From an uncultured Pseudomonadota bacterium (GTDB taxonomy: Bacteria > Bdellovibrionota_B > Oligoflexia > Oligoflexales > CAILAO01), in contig CAILAO010000114.1 of NCBI GenBank assembly GCA_903832105.1, forward strand, positions 1-12,107: a stretch of DNA of 12,107 nucleotides. The letters run 5' to 3'. Position numbers and translations under genes: made by a program. Shown here in pieces: positions 1-7,148 of this stretch; within the stretch, counting starts at the first letter, position 1; the number at the start of each line of letters is the position of its first letter. The notes beneath the pieces were generated by a model. The model worked only from the letters and a program-made list of their open reading frames with translations. It was not told the origin of the DNA and searched no databases.

Positions 1-138
1 AGTGTATTAAACCTCCATAATCTCTGAACAGCAGATTGTACAAACGGGGGTGATGACGAATATTTGAAGCGCCCTCAAAGGAGAGAAAAGATATAAAGAA
101 TTTTGCAGATTAAATTTCTCGCCTTCTTAAAAGTTGTT

Positions 139-147
139 TGCTATGAT
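139..147 (+). promoter_or_regulatory. Candidate extended -10 promoter for the membrane hydrogenase operon
   Basis: The bases read TGC followed by TATGAT, which fits the extended -10 consensus (TGn plus TATAAT, one mismatch). No good -35 hexamer lies 16-18 bases upstream, which is tolerated at extended -10 promoters. Transcription would start near 154, about 60 bases before the first start codon at 213. It is the best housekeeping-type promoter in the leader, but a match this short can arise by chance. Confidence 0.4.
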
Positions 148-212
148 CCTCTCCCGTTCGTTAAACAAAAATCATCCTTAACACCCTTTACGCTTTGGAG
201 AAAAGATGATCT

Positions 213-1649
213 ATGACAAGTGAAGCCCTGTTGATCCTTCTCGTAGCGGCGCCCCTTGTCGGCGCGTTCGCTCTCCCAGTCCTAGGCTGTTTTTCAGAAA
301 ATTTAAGAAATTGGTTAGCGCTCATTTTTGTAGGCTGCTCTTTCGTCTGCTCGCTAGCATTGATTCCCACTGTCATGCAAGGCACCTTTGTTGACGTTGC
401 TATTGGCGGGGTCAATCTGTTTCATGCGGACAATCTCGCAGTGTTCATGGCGCTTGTTTCCTCGCTCGTAGGATCCATTATCGTTTTTTATTCGTTTGGC
501 TACATTAGCCATTATGAACATCGAAACGAGTATTATTTCATGGTGGTTCTGTTCCTGGGAGCTATGATGGGGCTTGTTTTCTCAAGAAACCTCATCCTGC
601 TTTATCTCTTTTGGGAAATTACCGCGATTGCATGCTGGCGGCTTATTGGATTTTTCCGCGAGAAAACTTATGTCTGGAAAGCCGACAAGGCTTTTCTTGT
701 AACGGTCTTTGGGGCATTGATGATGCTTATCGGTTTTTTGTATATTTACGAACAAACCGGTTCCTTTGACCTCTTGACGATTAAAAGCGTTCTTCACGGT
801 AGTCCTGTATCGAACCTCGCTGTGTTGCTTATCCTTTGCGGTATTTTATCCAAGTCAGCAACGGTGCCGCTACATACTTGGCTCCCCGATGCTGGCGTCG
901 CCCCATCACCCGTAACAGCTCTCCTCCACGCGGCTGTGCTTGTGAAGATTGGTGTTTATGTGTTTGCACGCCTTTTTATTGCCACCTTCACGGTCGACCC
1001 GATGTGGCACACGATCGTTCCGGTGATTGCGGGTGTAAGCGCGTTAGTTTCAGCGGGCGCTGCTATGATTGATACAGATCTTAAGCGTATCATCGCTTAT
1101 TCGACTGTGAGCCAACTAGCCTTCATTTTCCTCGGTCTTTCGATTGGTAATGAAATCGGTCTCATGGGGGGGCTTCTTTATATTTTCATGCACGGTCTCG
1201 CAAAAGGTGGTCTCTTCCTCTGTGCCGGGATTGTCGAGCAAAAAACACACACCAAAGATATTACAAAAATGGGAGGTCTGATTAAGACCATGCCCATTAC
1301 GGCGATCTCGTTTCTTCTTTGTTCGTTTTCAGTGATGGGGATTCCTCCGTTTGGCGGGTTTTTTAGTAAGTATATGGTTATGATGGGAGCAGTGAACAGC
1401 AATAACCTCTGGATCACCATCACGTTTCTTTTCGGTGGGTTCATGACCATTATTTATCTGTTTCGGGTCTTTTCAATGGTCTTTCTTGGCGAGACAAAAT
1501 TTGCAGAGCCTCATCGCGAGGGGTCATACAGCATGGTTTTAAGTGTTGCGCTTCTAGCCCTCCTCTCGATCTTGGGTGGTATCTTCATCAGCATGCCATC
1601 AGATTTCGCCGGGGCAGCTGTTAAGCAGATGTTGGAGGTTGTAAAATGA
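213..1649 (+). CDS. Antiporter-like membrane subunit 1 (NuoL/HyfB/MrpD family) of complex I-like hydrogenase
   Basis: A 478-residue very hydrophobic protein, predicted to have about 14 membrane helices, of the proton-conducting membrane transporter family shared by NuoL/M/N, Mrp antiporters and group 4 hydrogenases. The family's ion-path residues are visible: Glu135 in the FWE motif of TM5, Lys214 (LSKSATVPLHTWLPDA), Lys245 (VKIGVY), Lys331 in the broken helix and Lys386 in GFFSK of TM12. Sequence around residues 125-190 looks more NuoL-like than NuoN-like, but the protein stops after about 14 helices and lacks the long NuoL lateral helix. The ATG at 213 is preceded by GGAG at 197-200, a rather wide spacing. 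It is the first gene of the operon and its stop overlaps the next start. The role as an ion-translocating subunit is inferred from the family; whether H+ or Na+ moves cannot be told from sequence. Confidence 0.93.
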   Translation: MTSEALLILLVAAPLVGAFALPVLGCFSENLRNWLALIFVGCSFVCSLALIPTVMQGTFVDVAIGGVNLFHADNLAVFMALVSSLVGSIIVFYSFGYISHYEHRNEYYFMVVLFLGAMMGLVFSRNLILLYLFWEITAIACWRLIGFFREKTYVWKADKAFLVTVFGALMMLIGFLYIYEQTGSFDLLTIKSVLHGSPVSNLAVLLILCGILSKSATVPLHTWLPDAGVAPSPVTALLHAAVLVKIGVYVFARLFIATFTVDPMWHTIVPVIAGVSALVSAGAAMIDTDLKRIIAYSTVSQLAFIFLGLSIGNEIGLMGGLLYIFMHGLAKGGLFLCAGIVEQKTHTKDITKMGGLIKTMPITAISFLLCSFSVMGIPPFGGFFSKYMVMMGAVNSNNLWITITFLFGGFMTIIYLFRVFSMVFLGETKFAEPHREGSYSMVLSVALLALLSILGGIFISMPSDFAGAAVKQMLEVVK

Positions 1650-3478
1650 CGGACAGTATCTTATTGCTACCGATTATTATTCCGACACTCGCAGGTTTGC
1701 TGGCATTTTTTCTCCCAAAGAAGGACTATTTCACTGCGATCATTGCTTTAGTGAATATCGTTTTAGCAGCCATGCTTTTTGGACAGCAGGCAAATCTGAT
1801 CATTCCGTGGGCTCCTTATGGTATAAATTTTTCTCTGCGTTTGTACCAGTTTAGTGCTTTTATTATGCTTGCGGCCGCGCTCTTCGGGATCGTGGTTGCG
1901 CTTTATTCAGTAGCTTTCATGCGAGGGCGTCAGTGCCTGGGGCAGTACTATGCTTATCTTTTAATAACGCTGGGATTCGTGAACGGCGCGGTATTAGCAG
2001 ATAATCTCATTCTGCTGTTATTCTTCTGGGAAGGCCTTCTTCTTACGACGTTTGGCATGATTATCATCGGTCACAAAGGAGCTTACAAGACTGCTATTAA
2101 GGCATTCATCATCAACGGTATTACAGATCTTTGCATGATGATCGGTATTGGTTTTACCATCATGCTTGCGGGTACCACTGTGATGTCACAAATCCATCTT
2201 CCGGTTGGTGGTATCGCGTCATTTGCCTTTATTCTTTTCATGATAGGCGCCATTTCAAAAGCGGGATCCATGCCCTTTCACAGTTGGATTCCGGATGCTG
2301 CGGTCGATGCTCCGACACCTTTCATGGCGTTTGTTCCAGCCGCCCTTGAAAAACTCCTTGGCATTTATCTTTTATCAAGATTGACTCTTGATCTTTTCAC
2401 GATTGATCAAAGTTCGTGGCTCAGTACGCTCCTTATGATCATCGGATCGATCACGATTCTTCTGGCGGTCATGATGGCGCTTGTTCAAAGCGACTATAAA
2501 CGTCTTCTTTCCTTTCACGCGATCAGCCAGATTGGCTACATGATTCTTGGGATCGGCACGGCTGTACCGGCAGGGATCGTTGGCGGCATCTTTCACATGT
2601 TAAACCATTCGCTGTATAAATGTGGTCTTTTCTTGACGGGTGGGGCCGTAGAAAAAGAAGCTGGAACTACCGATCTTAGAAAGCTTGGCGGCTTGGCGTC
2701 CAAGATGCCCATTACGTTTGCTTGCTTCTTTATAACCGCTGCGGCAATCTCCGGGGTTCCTCCTTTCAACGGTTTCTTCTCCAAGGAGCTTGTTTATGAT
2801 GGTGCCATGGAACGCGGTCTTGTGTTTTATATTGCTGCCGCGCTCGGTTCGTTTTTCACAGCAGCTTCGTTTCTAAAACTGGGTCATGCGGCCTACTTTG
2901 GAAAAACCGAGTTGGATAAAGCCAAATTTGCTTCCGTTAAAGAAGCTCCTGTTTCGATGCTGATTCCAATGCTGACGATCGCAACACTTTGTGTGCTCTT
3001 TGGGGTCGCCAATTATATCCCTCTTCAACACTTCATCGAGCCAATTCTAGGTCCTCAGAGGCTGAACGGACATACGTTCGCTGGTCTTCCGGAGAACATG
3101 ACTATTGTGGGGATTACGTTCGTTGTCATCATCCTCGCTATCCTGAATCATCTAGCGGGAGCCAAAAGCAAAGGAAGCGGTATCAAAGCGCTTGATCACA
3201 TTCACTACGCACCCGTTTTGCATACGCTTTACGATAAAGCGGAAGCCCGCGCCTTTGATCCATACGAAATTGCCCTTAAACTTATCAATGGATTCAGTTG
3301 GGTTGCTTGGGCTATCGACCGTGCGATCGATTTTGTTTACAACAAGATCATCATTTTCGTGACGTTCCTTCTGAGTTCAATGATTAGGAAACTCCATACA
3401 GGAAGCCATGCCATGTACCTGGCCTGGTCTCTCGTCGGGGTCGCTGTCATTTTGATGCTCGTTATGGGAGGGTTCTAA
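1646..3478 (+). CDS. NuoL-like antiporter subunit with C-terminal lateral-helix region
   Basis: A 610-residue polytopic membrane protein, close to the length of E. coli NuoL (613). The ion-path residues of the family are present: Glu129 in FFWEG, Lys205 (ISKAGSMPFHSWIPDA), Lys236 (LEKLLG), His321 and Lys325 in the broken helix, and Lys380 in GFFSK. After a helix near residues 487-503 comes a stretch of about 75 residues (roughly 514-585), amphipathic and rich in Lys, Asp and aromatic residues, then a last membrane helix (590-608). This matches the layout of the NuoL lateral helix and TM16, which clamps the membrane arm in complex I. It is therefore likely to be the distal antiporter subunit. 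The ATG overlaps the upstream stop by four bases (ATGA), indicating translational coupling. Assignment to NuoL over EchA or MrpA rests on layout and local motifs. Confidence 0.94.
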   Translation: MTDSILLLPIIIPTLAGLLAFFLPKKDYFTAIIALVNIVLAAMLFGQQANLIIPWAPYGINFSLRLYQFSAFIMLAAALFGIVVALYSVAFMRGRQCLGQYYAYLLITLGFVNGAVLADNLILLLFFWEGLLLTTFGMIIIGHKGAYKTAIKAFIINGITDLCMMIGIGFTIMLAGTTVMSQIHLPVGGIASFAFILFMIGAISKAGSMPFHSWIPDAAVDAPTPFMAFVPAALEKLLGIYLLSRLTLDLFTIDQSSWLSTLLMIIGSITILLAVMMALVQSDYKRLLSFHAISQIGYMILGIGTAVPAGIVGGIFHMLNHSLYKCGLFLTGGAVEKEAGTTDLRKLGGLASKMPITFACFFITAAAISGVPPFNGFFSKELVYDGAMERGLVFYIAAALGSFFTAASFLKLGHAAYFGKTELDKAKFASVKEAPVSMLIPMLTIATLCVLFGVANYIPLQHFIEPILGPQRLNGHTFAGLPENMTIVGITFVVIILAILNHLAGAKSKGSGIKALDHIHYAPVLHTLYDKAEARAFDPYEIALKLINGFSWVAWAIDRAIDFVYNKIIIFVTFLLSSMIRKLHTGSHAMYLAWSLVGVAVILMLVMGGF

Positions 3479-3479
3479 G

Positions 3480-4925
3480 GTGTCATCACTACTTGTTATC
3501 ATTCCACTGCTTCTTGTGCTTCTTTTGAATTTGCCGCTTGTTGCTCTCATGGACAGCGTTGCTTTCAGTCTTGCGGTGTGGTTCGTGATTTTCCAGGGTG
3601 TTGCTGTTTTTATTCCAGCGAGCATGTTCTGGAGTTTGCCGCTCGGTTCACTGGCTAATGATTATTCGCGTCTCCTGACTTTTTCTTCGTTGCCAGTCGA
3701 CAACCTTGGGCTCGTCATGTTTCTTGCGATAGCAATCGTGGGATTTGGCGCTCTCTTTACCGCGCGCTACACGATTACAGATCTAAAAAGAAGGTTTTTG
3801 TTCACTAATCTCACTCTGTTGGCTCTTGCCGGCATGAATGGCGTCGTGCTCGCAAATGATTTGTTCTTGCTATATATTTTTCTCGAAATCGTGGCGGTCG
3901 TGTCTTTCGTTTTGATCGCATTTGATCGTGAAAAACGTGCCTACGAGGGGGCTTTTAAGTATATTGTGCTCTCGGCTGTTGCCACGGTGATGATCCTCGC
4001 GTCACTTGCGCTTCTCATGATGACGGCGGGCGGCGTTTCTTTTGGAGAAGTTAGTGCGGCCATTAAAACCTCGGGCAGCGGGAAACCTCTTGTTCTGTTG
4101 GCTACGGGTATCATGGTTGCTGGGCTCTTCATCAAAGGTGGTCTTGTTCCTTTCCATGGCTGGCTTCCTGATGCGTACTCCTCGGCTCCTTCAGCCGTGT
4201 CGGTTTTGCTCGCGGGAATTGTGACAAAAACTGCTGGTGTGTACACGTTAATCAGACTTTCGACAGATGTCCTCGGTCTTAATCCTGTTGTGCTCGCGAT
4301 CTTTTTGGCTGTCGGAACTATTTCGATTATAATTGGGGCTCTAGCTGCTTTAGGGCAGAGCGATTTTAAACGGATGCTTTCGTACTCAAGTATCAGCCAA
4401 GTCGGTTATATTATTTTTGGGCTTGGTTCCGGAAATCCACTAGGCATCGCTGGGGCCATTTTCCATTTATTTAATCACTCAGTCTTTAAATCACTTTTGT
4501 TCATCAATGCCGCGGCGGTTGAAAAAGAAACTGGCACGAGAAACATGGATGAGCTTGGTGGTCTCGCAAACAAGATGCCTGTGACAGGATTTACTTCGGT
4601 GGTGGCATTTTTATCAACTGCGGGGATTCCCCCTCTAGCTGGTTTTTGGAGTAAAATCATGATCATCATAGGCGTATGGCAAGCGGGGCACCCGATTTAT
4701 GCCGCGCTTGCCGTGATTGCGAGTCTTATCACGCTCGCTTATTTCTTGATCATGCAGCGGAAAGTGTTTTTCGGAAAACTTGCCTCGGGCTTTGAAGGTT
4801 TGAGAGAAGCAAGTCTGTGGATTGTCATCCCATCGCTTCTTCTTGCTTTGATTACAATCGGTATTGGTATTTTCGCGCCGTGGCTCTTTGGATCATTCTT
4901 GCTTCCTGTAAGGAGTATCCTATGA
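3480..4925 (+). CDS. Antiporter-like membrane subunit 3 (NuoN/NuoM/MrpD family)
   Basis: A 481-residue protein with about 14 predicted membrane helices, the third antiporter paralogue in a row. Ion-path residues are Glu136 (IFLEIVAV), Lys219 (FIKGGLVPFHGWLPDAY), Lys250 (VTKTAGVY), His333 and Lys337 in the broken helix, and Lys392 in GFWSK. The region after the TM5 glutamate (GAFKYIVLSAVAT, near 157-169) resembles NuoN/NuoM and MrpD more than NuoL. Translation starts at a GTG one base after the preceding stop, with a strong GGGAGGG at 3466-3472 seven bases upstream, which settles the start. By analogy with complex I it probably sits closer to the NuoK/NuoJ/NuoA-like subunits than the NuoL-like protein, but the order in the arm is inference. 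Confidence 0.93.
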   Translation: MSSLLVIIPLLLVLLLNLPLVALMDSVAFSLAVWFVIFQGVAVFIPASMFWSLPLGSLANDYSRLLTFSSLPVDNLGLVMFLAIAIVGFGALFTARYTITDLKRRFLFTNLTLLALAGMNGVVLANDLFLLYIFLEIVAVVSFVLIAFDREKRAYEGAFKYIVLSAVATVMILASLALLMMTAGGVSFGEVSAAIKTSGSGKPLVLLATGIMVAGLFIKGGLVPFHGWLPDAYSSAPSAVSVLLAGIVTKTAGVYTLIRLSTDVLGLNPVVLAIFLAVGTISIIIGALAALGQSDFKRMLSYSSISQVGYIIFGLGSGNPLGIAGAIFHLFNHSVFKSLLFINAAAVEKETGTRNMDELGGLANKMPVTGFTSVVAFLSTAGIPPLAGFWSKIMIIIGVWQAGHPIYAALAVIASLITLAYFLIMQRKVFFGKLASGFEGLREASLWIVIPSLLLALITIGIGIFAPWLFGSFLLPVRSIL

Positions 4926-5437
4926 CCCTTCTCATGATTTTAATTGTGGCAACTGTTCTCGCGGGGGTTTGGACTGTGGTGACGCTCAACCTCCTCCGGT
5001 CCGCGATTGGACTCGCGCTTGTGAGTGTCCTCGTAACATTACTGCTCTTCTTTATGAATGCCCAGTTAGCAGCGGTTTTTGAGCTTTCTGTCTGTGCTGG
5101 CCTCATTACGGTCGTCTTTATCAGTACGATCAGTCTTACCCGCCCCCTGACGGGTCAAGAAGCCTCAGATCAGAAAAGAAGAAGGATTAAGAGGTTTATA
5201 TTATTGCCTATTTTGGTGCTTTTGGCGGCGATGTTGCTTTTAGGTGTACAATCGGACGGGGTTCAGAGCTGGCTGCAAGGAGTCGCTGTTCCTCCACCGG
5301 TCAATATTGATGTGAGAGAAACTCTGTGGAGCCTTCGTGGGACTGATTTGATTGGACAGATTCTCGTGATTTTGGCTGGGATCTTTGGAGTCGTGGTTCT
5401 GTTTAAAAATATTCAGAAGAAAAAGGAAGAGGTGTAA
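4922..5437 (+). CDS. NuoJ-like membrane subunit
   Basis: A 171-residue protein with about five hydrophobic helices. Residues 22-72 align by eye with the first three helices of NuoJ: LLRSAIGLALVSV corresponds to the NuoJ N-P-x-x-A start of TM2, and FELSVCAGLITVVF (53-66) to the NuoJ TM3 motif around E-I-x-V-Y-A-G-A-I-M-V-L-F. The TM3 tyrosine of NuoJ is replaced by Cys58. A basic loop (84-91) follows, then two more helices. The last segment (RGTDLIGQILVILAG, from 139) also recalls MrpA C-terminal/MbhE proteins. In complex I this subunit helps couple quinone chemistry to the ion channels. I chose the ATG at 4922, which overlaps the previous stop and has TAAGGAG at 4909-4915; an in-frame ATG at 4817 would overlap the upstream gene by over 100 bases. 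Confidence 0.88.
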   Translation: MTLLMILIVATVLAGVWTVVTLNLLRSAIGLALVSVLVTLLLFFMNAQLAAVFELSVCAGLITVVFISTISLTRPLTGQEASDQKRRRIKRFILLPILVLLAAMLLLGVQSDGVQSWLQGVAVPPPVNIDVRETLWSLRGTDLIGQILVILAGIFGVVVLFKNIQKKKEEV

Positions 5438-5440
5438 TTT

Positions 5441-5791
5441 ATGGGCAACTCTTTTTTTGACACCATCTTTTCGCAGTATTCTTCAAATTCTGTTTTTTTG
5501 TACTTTTCTTTTGGCTCGATTTTGCTAGGTCTTTCTGCCCTTTATTGCATGCTGGTAAGTCGTAATCTGATTCGCATCATCATCGGCATGGAACTTTTAA
5601 CGAAAGCAGTAACTCTTTTGATCGCCGTGTGCGGCTATGTGACAAATCGCATGGCTCTTGCACAATCGATGATTATTACGTTGATTGTGATTGAAGTTGT
5701 CGTAATTGCTGTTGCGGCCGGGATCGTCGTTGGTTCCTATCAACACACCGGCGGCGTGAGTTCCAAGGATCTTCGAGACCTTCATGGGTGA
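5441..5791 (+). CDS. NuoK-like membrane subunit (HyfE/NuoK family)
   Basis: A 116-residue protein with three predicted membrane helices, the usual NuoK arrangement. Both conserved membrane glutamates of NuoK are present: Glu51 in GMELLTKA (NuoK Glu36) and Glu85 in VIEVVVIA (NuoK Glu72). They separate it from MrpC, which has the same fold but lacks these acids. The C-terminus (VSSKDLRDLHG) also matches the polar NuoK tail that ends in MRG. The N-terminus is about 15 residues longer than E. coli NuoK. The start at 5441 lies three bases after the upstream stop, with AGGAAGAGG at about 5424-5432 upstream. In complex I these glutamates lie on the ion path between the antiporters and the quinone site; here they would link the antiporters to the hydrogenase arm. 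Confidence 0.9.
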   Translation: MGNSFFDTIFSQYSSNSVFLYFSFGSILLGLSALYCMLVSRNLIRIIIGMELLTKAVTLLIAVCGYVTNRMALAQSMIITLIVIEVVVIAVAAGIVVGSYQHTGGVSSKDLRDLHG

Positions 5792-5823
5792 AGATATATT
5801 GAACTTTGTTGAGGAGTGATCTC

Positions 5824-6153
5824 ATGAATTATTGGATGTTGTTGCCACCTGTCGCGTTTTTCGTGATTTTTATTTTTATGGCGCTGCAGCTCTGGAGTTT
5901 TGGAACTATTTCTCCAAAAGGTCAATCTTCTCCAGGCAAGGGCAAGGCGTACGCTTGCGGAGAGTCGAGTTATAATCATCGTGTTCAACCAGATTATGCT
6001 CAGTTTTTTCCTTTCGCATTTTTCTTTACGATCATGCACGTTGTTGTTTTGATTGTTGCTACCGTTCCCATCAAAGCTCCCACTTCGGTGCTACTTGCCG
6101 GCGCTTATTTAGTTGCTGCAGCGGTAGGCTTGTTTATTCTTTTTAGGAGGTAA
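5824..6153 (+). CDS. NuoA-like membrane subunit (ND3 family)
   Basis: A 109-residue protein with three predicted membrane helices (about 5-25, 61-82, 88-107). The loop after helix 1 contains KAYACGESSYN (41-51), matching the conserved YECG loop of NuoA/ND3, with Cys45 equivalent to the ND3 cysteine that reports the active/deactive state. Helix 2 (FFTIMHVVVLIVAT) aligns with E. coli NuoA FFVIFDVEALYLFA, but the two acidic residues of NuoA are replaced by His72 and Val74. The ATG at 5824 is chosen because GAGGAG at 5811-5816 sits seven bases upstream; an in-frame TTG at 5806 lies upstream of that site. The gene is 32 bases after the nuoK-like stop and ends just before the nuoB-like gene, the same A-B junction as in nuo operons. 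Confidence 0.88.
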   Translation: MNYWMLLPPVAFFVIFIFMALQLWSFGTISPKGQSSPGKGKAYACGESSYNHRVQPDYAQFFPFAFFFTIMHVVVLIVATVPIKAPTSVLLAGAYLVAAAVGLFILFRR

Positions 6154-6159
6154 TGATCC

Positions 6160-6651
6160 GTGAAGCTTCTTAATAAAATCATCACGTGGGCTCGGATAAA
6201 ATCACCGTGGATCATCCACTTTAATTCGGGCGCTTGCAACGCTTGCGATATTGAAGTGGTTGCGGCTTTGACCCCGCGATTTGATATTGAGCGTTTTGGC
6301 ATTCTCCTGAAGGGAACGCCTCGTCATGCGGATGTTTTGGTTTGTACTGGTCCCGTGACACGCCAAATTAAAGATAGACTTGTCAGAATCTATGAGCAAA
6401 TGCCCGAGCCAAAGTTCGTTGTTGCCGTTGGCACTTGCGCATGTTCAGGAGGCGTTTTTAAGGGATGTTATAACGTGCTGGGAGGCATAGATTCTGCGAT
6501 TCCTGTATCAGCTTATATTCCAGGCTGTTCGGTCCGACCGGAAGCCATCATTGACGGCGTCGTCAAGTTGCTTTCGAGTATAAATCCGCCAGCCGAAGCG
6601 CCTGCAGTGCAAACACTAACAGCGCCAGAGCAGGTCGCTACGCATTCTTAG
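6160..6651 (+). CDS. [NiFe] hydrogenase small subunit, group 4 (NuoB/HycG/EchC-like)
   Basis: A 163-residue electron-transfer subunit expected to carry a single [4Fe-4S] cluster next to the nickel site, facing the membrane arm from the cytoplasm. Ligand candidates are Cys26 and Cys29 (GACNACDIE), Cys93 (GTCACSGG) and Cys123 (PGCSVRPE). The CxxC spacing is that of group 4 hydrogenases; complex I NuoB has two adjacent cysteines here. Cys95 and Cys103 are extra. The C-terminal 20 or so residues are Pro/Ala-rich and probably disordered. Translation starts at GTG 6160 with a strong AGGAGG at 6145-6150, nine bases upstream and inside the end of the nuoA-like gene. Located between NuoA- and NuoC-like genes as in nuo operons. 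Confidence 0.95.
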   Translation: MKLLNKIITWARIKSPWIIHFNSGACNACDIEVVAALTPRFDIERFGILLKGTPRHADVLVCTGPVTRQIKDRLVRIYEQMPEPKFVVAVGTCACSGGVFKGCYNVLGGIDSAIPVSAYIPGCSVRPEAIIDGVVKLLSSINPPAEAPAVQTLTAPEQVATHS

Positions 6652-6665
6652 GAAGGATGATCATT

Positions 6666-7148
6666 ATGACACATCATGCTGAAAAAACGGGTGAGGCTCT
6701 TAAGCAGCGATTTGGTTTTTTGGATATCAAAGTCCCGAGAGAACGAAGGGTCTTTGCAACAACTCCTCTCGACAAGTTTCTAGAGGTCTTGTCATACGCT
6801 CAAAAGGAACTGTGCTTCTCCAGGCTCTGTACGATTACGGGACTTGATGAAGGCGACAATTTGTCCGCTTACTATCATATCTCTCATGTGGAAGGCACGG
6901 TTCTAAACCTCAAAACAAGCGTTCTCAAGGCAAATCCCAAGATTTCTACAATTTCCGACTTTTTTCCTGCTGCCGTAATTTCTGAGCGTGAGCTGGTGGA
7001 TCTTTTCGGATTTGTTGTTGAAGGCATTCCTCCAGGAAAACGATATCCATTGCCAGACGGTTGGCCTGAAGGGCAGTATCCACTTCGGAAAGATTGGAAA
7101 CCCGAAATGCTTGGTGATAAAACATTTTCAATGGAGGGCAGCTTATGA
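6666..7148 (+). CDS. NuoC-like subunit (30 kDa complex I family; HycE N-domain/EchD type)
   Basis: A 160-residue soluble peripheral subunit of the NADH dehydrogenase 30 kDa family, which supports the large subunit structurally and carries no cofactor. The family signature is clear in the C-terminal third: SERELVDLFGFVVEGIP followed by LPDGWPEGQYPLRKDW, equivalent to the E-R-E-x-x-D-x-F-G and L-P-x-x-W-x-G-x-P-L-R-K-D blocks of NuoC. I place the start at 6666 because AGGAAGG (6650-6656) runs directly into an in-frame ATG at 6657, leaving no room for initiation, whereas it is nine bases from 6666. It is a separate gene and not fused to the NuoD-like subunit, unlike HycE/HyfG of formate hydrogenlyase. 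It overlaps the next gene by ATGA. Confidence 0.93.
   Translation: MTHHAEKTGEALKQRFGFLDIKVPRERRVFATTPLDKFLEVLSYAQKELCFSRLCTITGLDEGDNLSAYYHISHVEGTVLNLKTSVLKANPKISTISDFFPAAVISERELVDLFGFVVEGIPPGKRYPLPDGWPEGQYPLRKDWKPEMLGDKTFSMEGSL

Noticed and set aside
1..212. Possible end of an upstream gene or a structured RNA in the leader.
   Set aside because: Only very short frames are open and I could find no stable stem-loop; the region is best seen as a plain promoter-bearing leader.
1166..1172. Run of seven G inside the first antiporter gene (and seven C at 11447-11453 in mvhG) as phase-variation tracts.
   Set aside because: Both runs fall in conserved in-frame motifs of intact genes and are too short for efficient slippage.
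5441..5791. MrpC (sodium/proton antiporter) identity for the 116-residue protein.
   Set aside because: Both NuoK membrane glutamates and the NuoK-type C-terminal tail are present, whereas MrpC lacks the glutamates.
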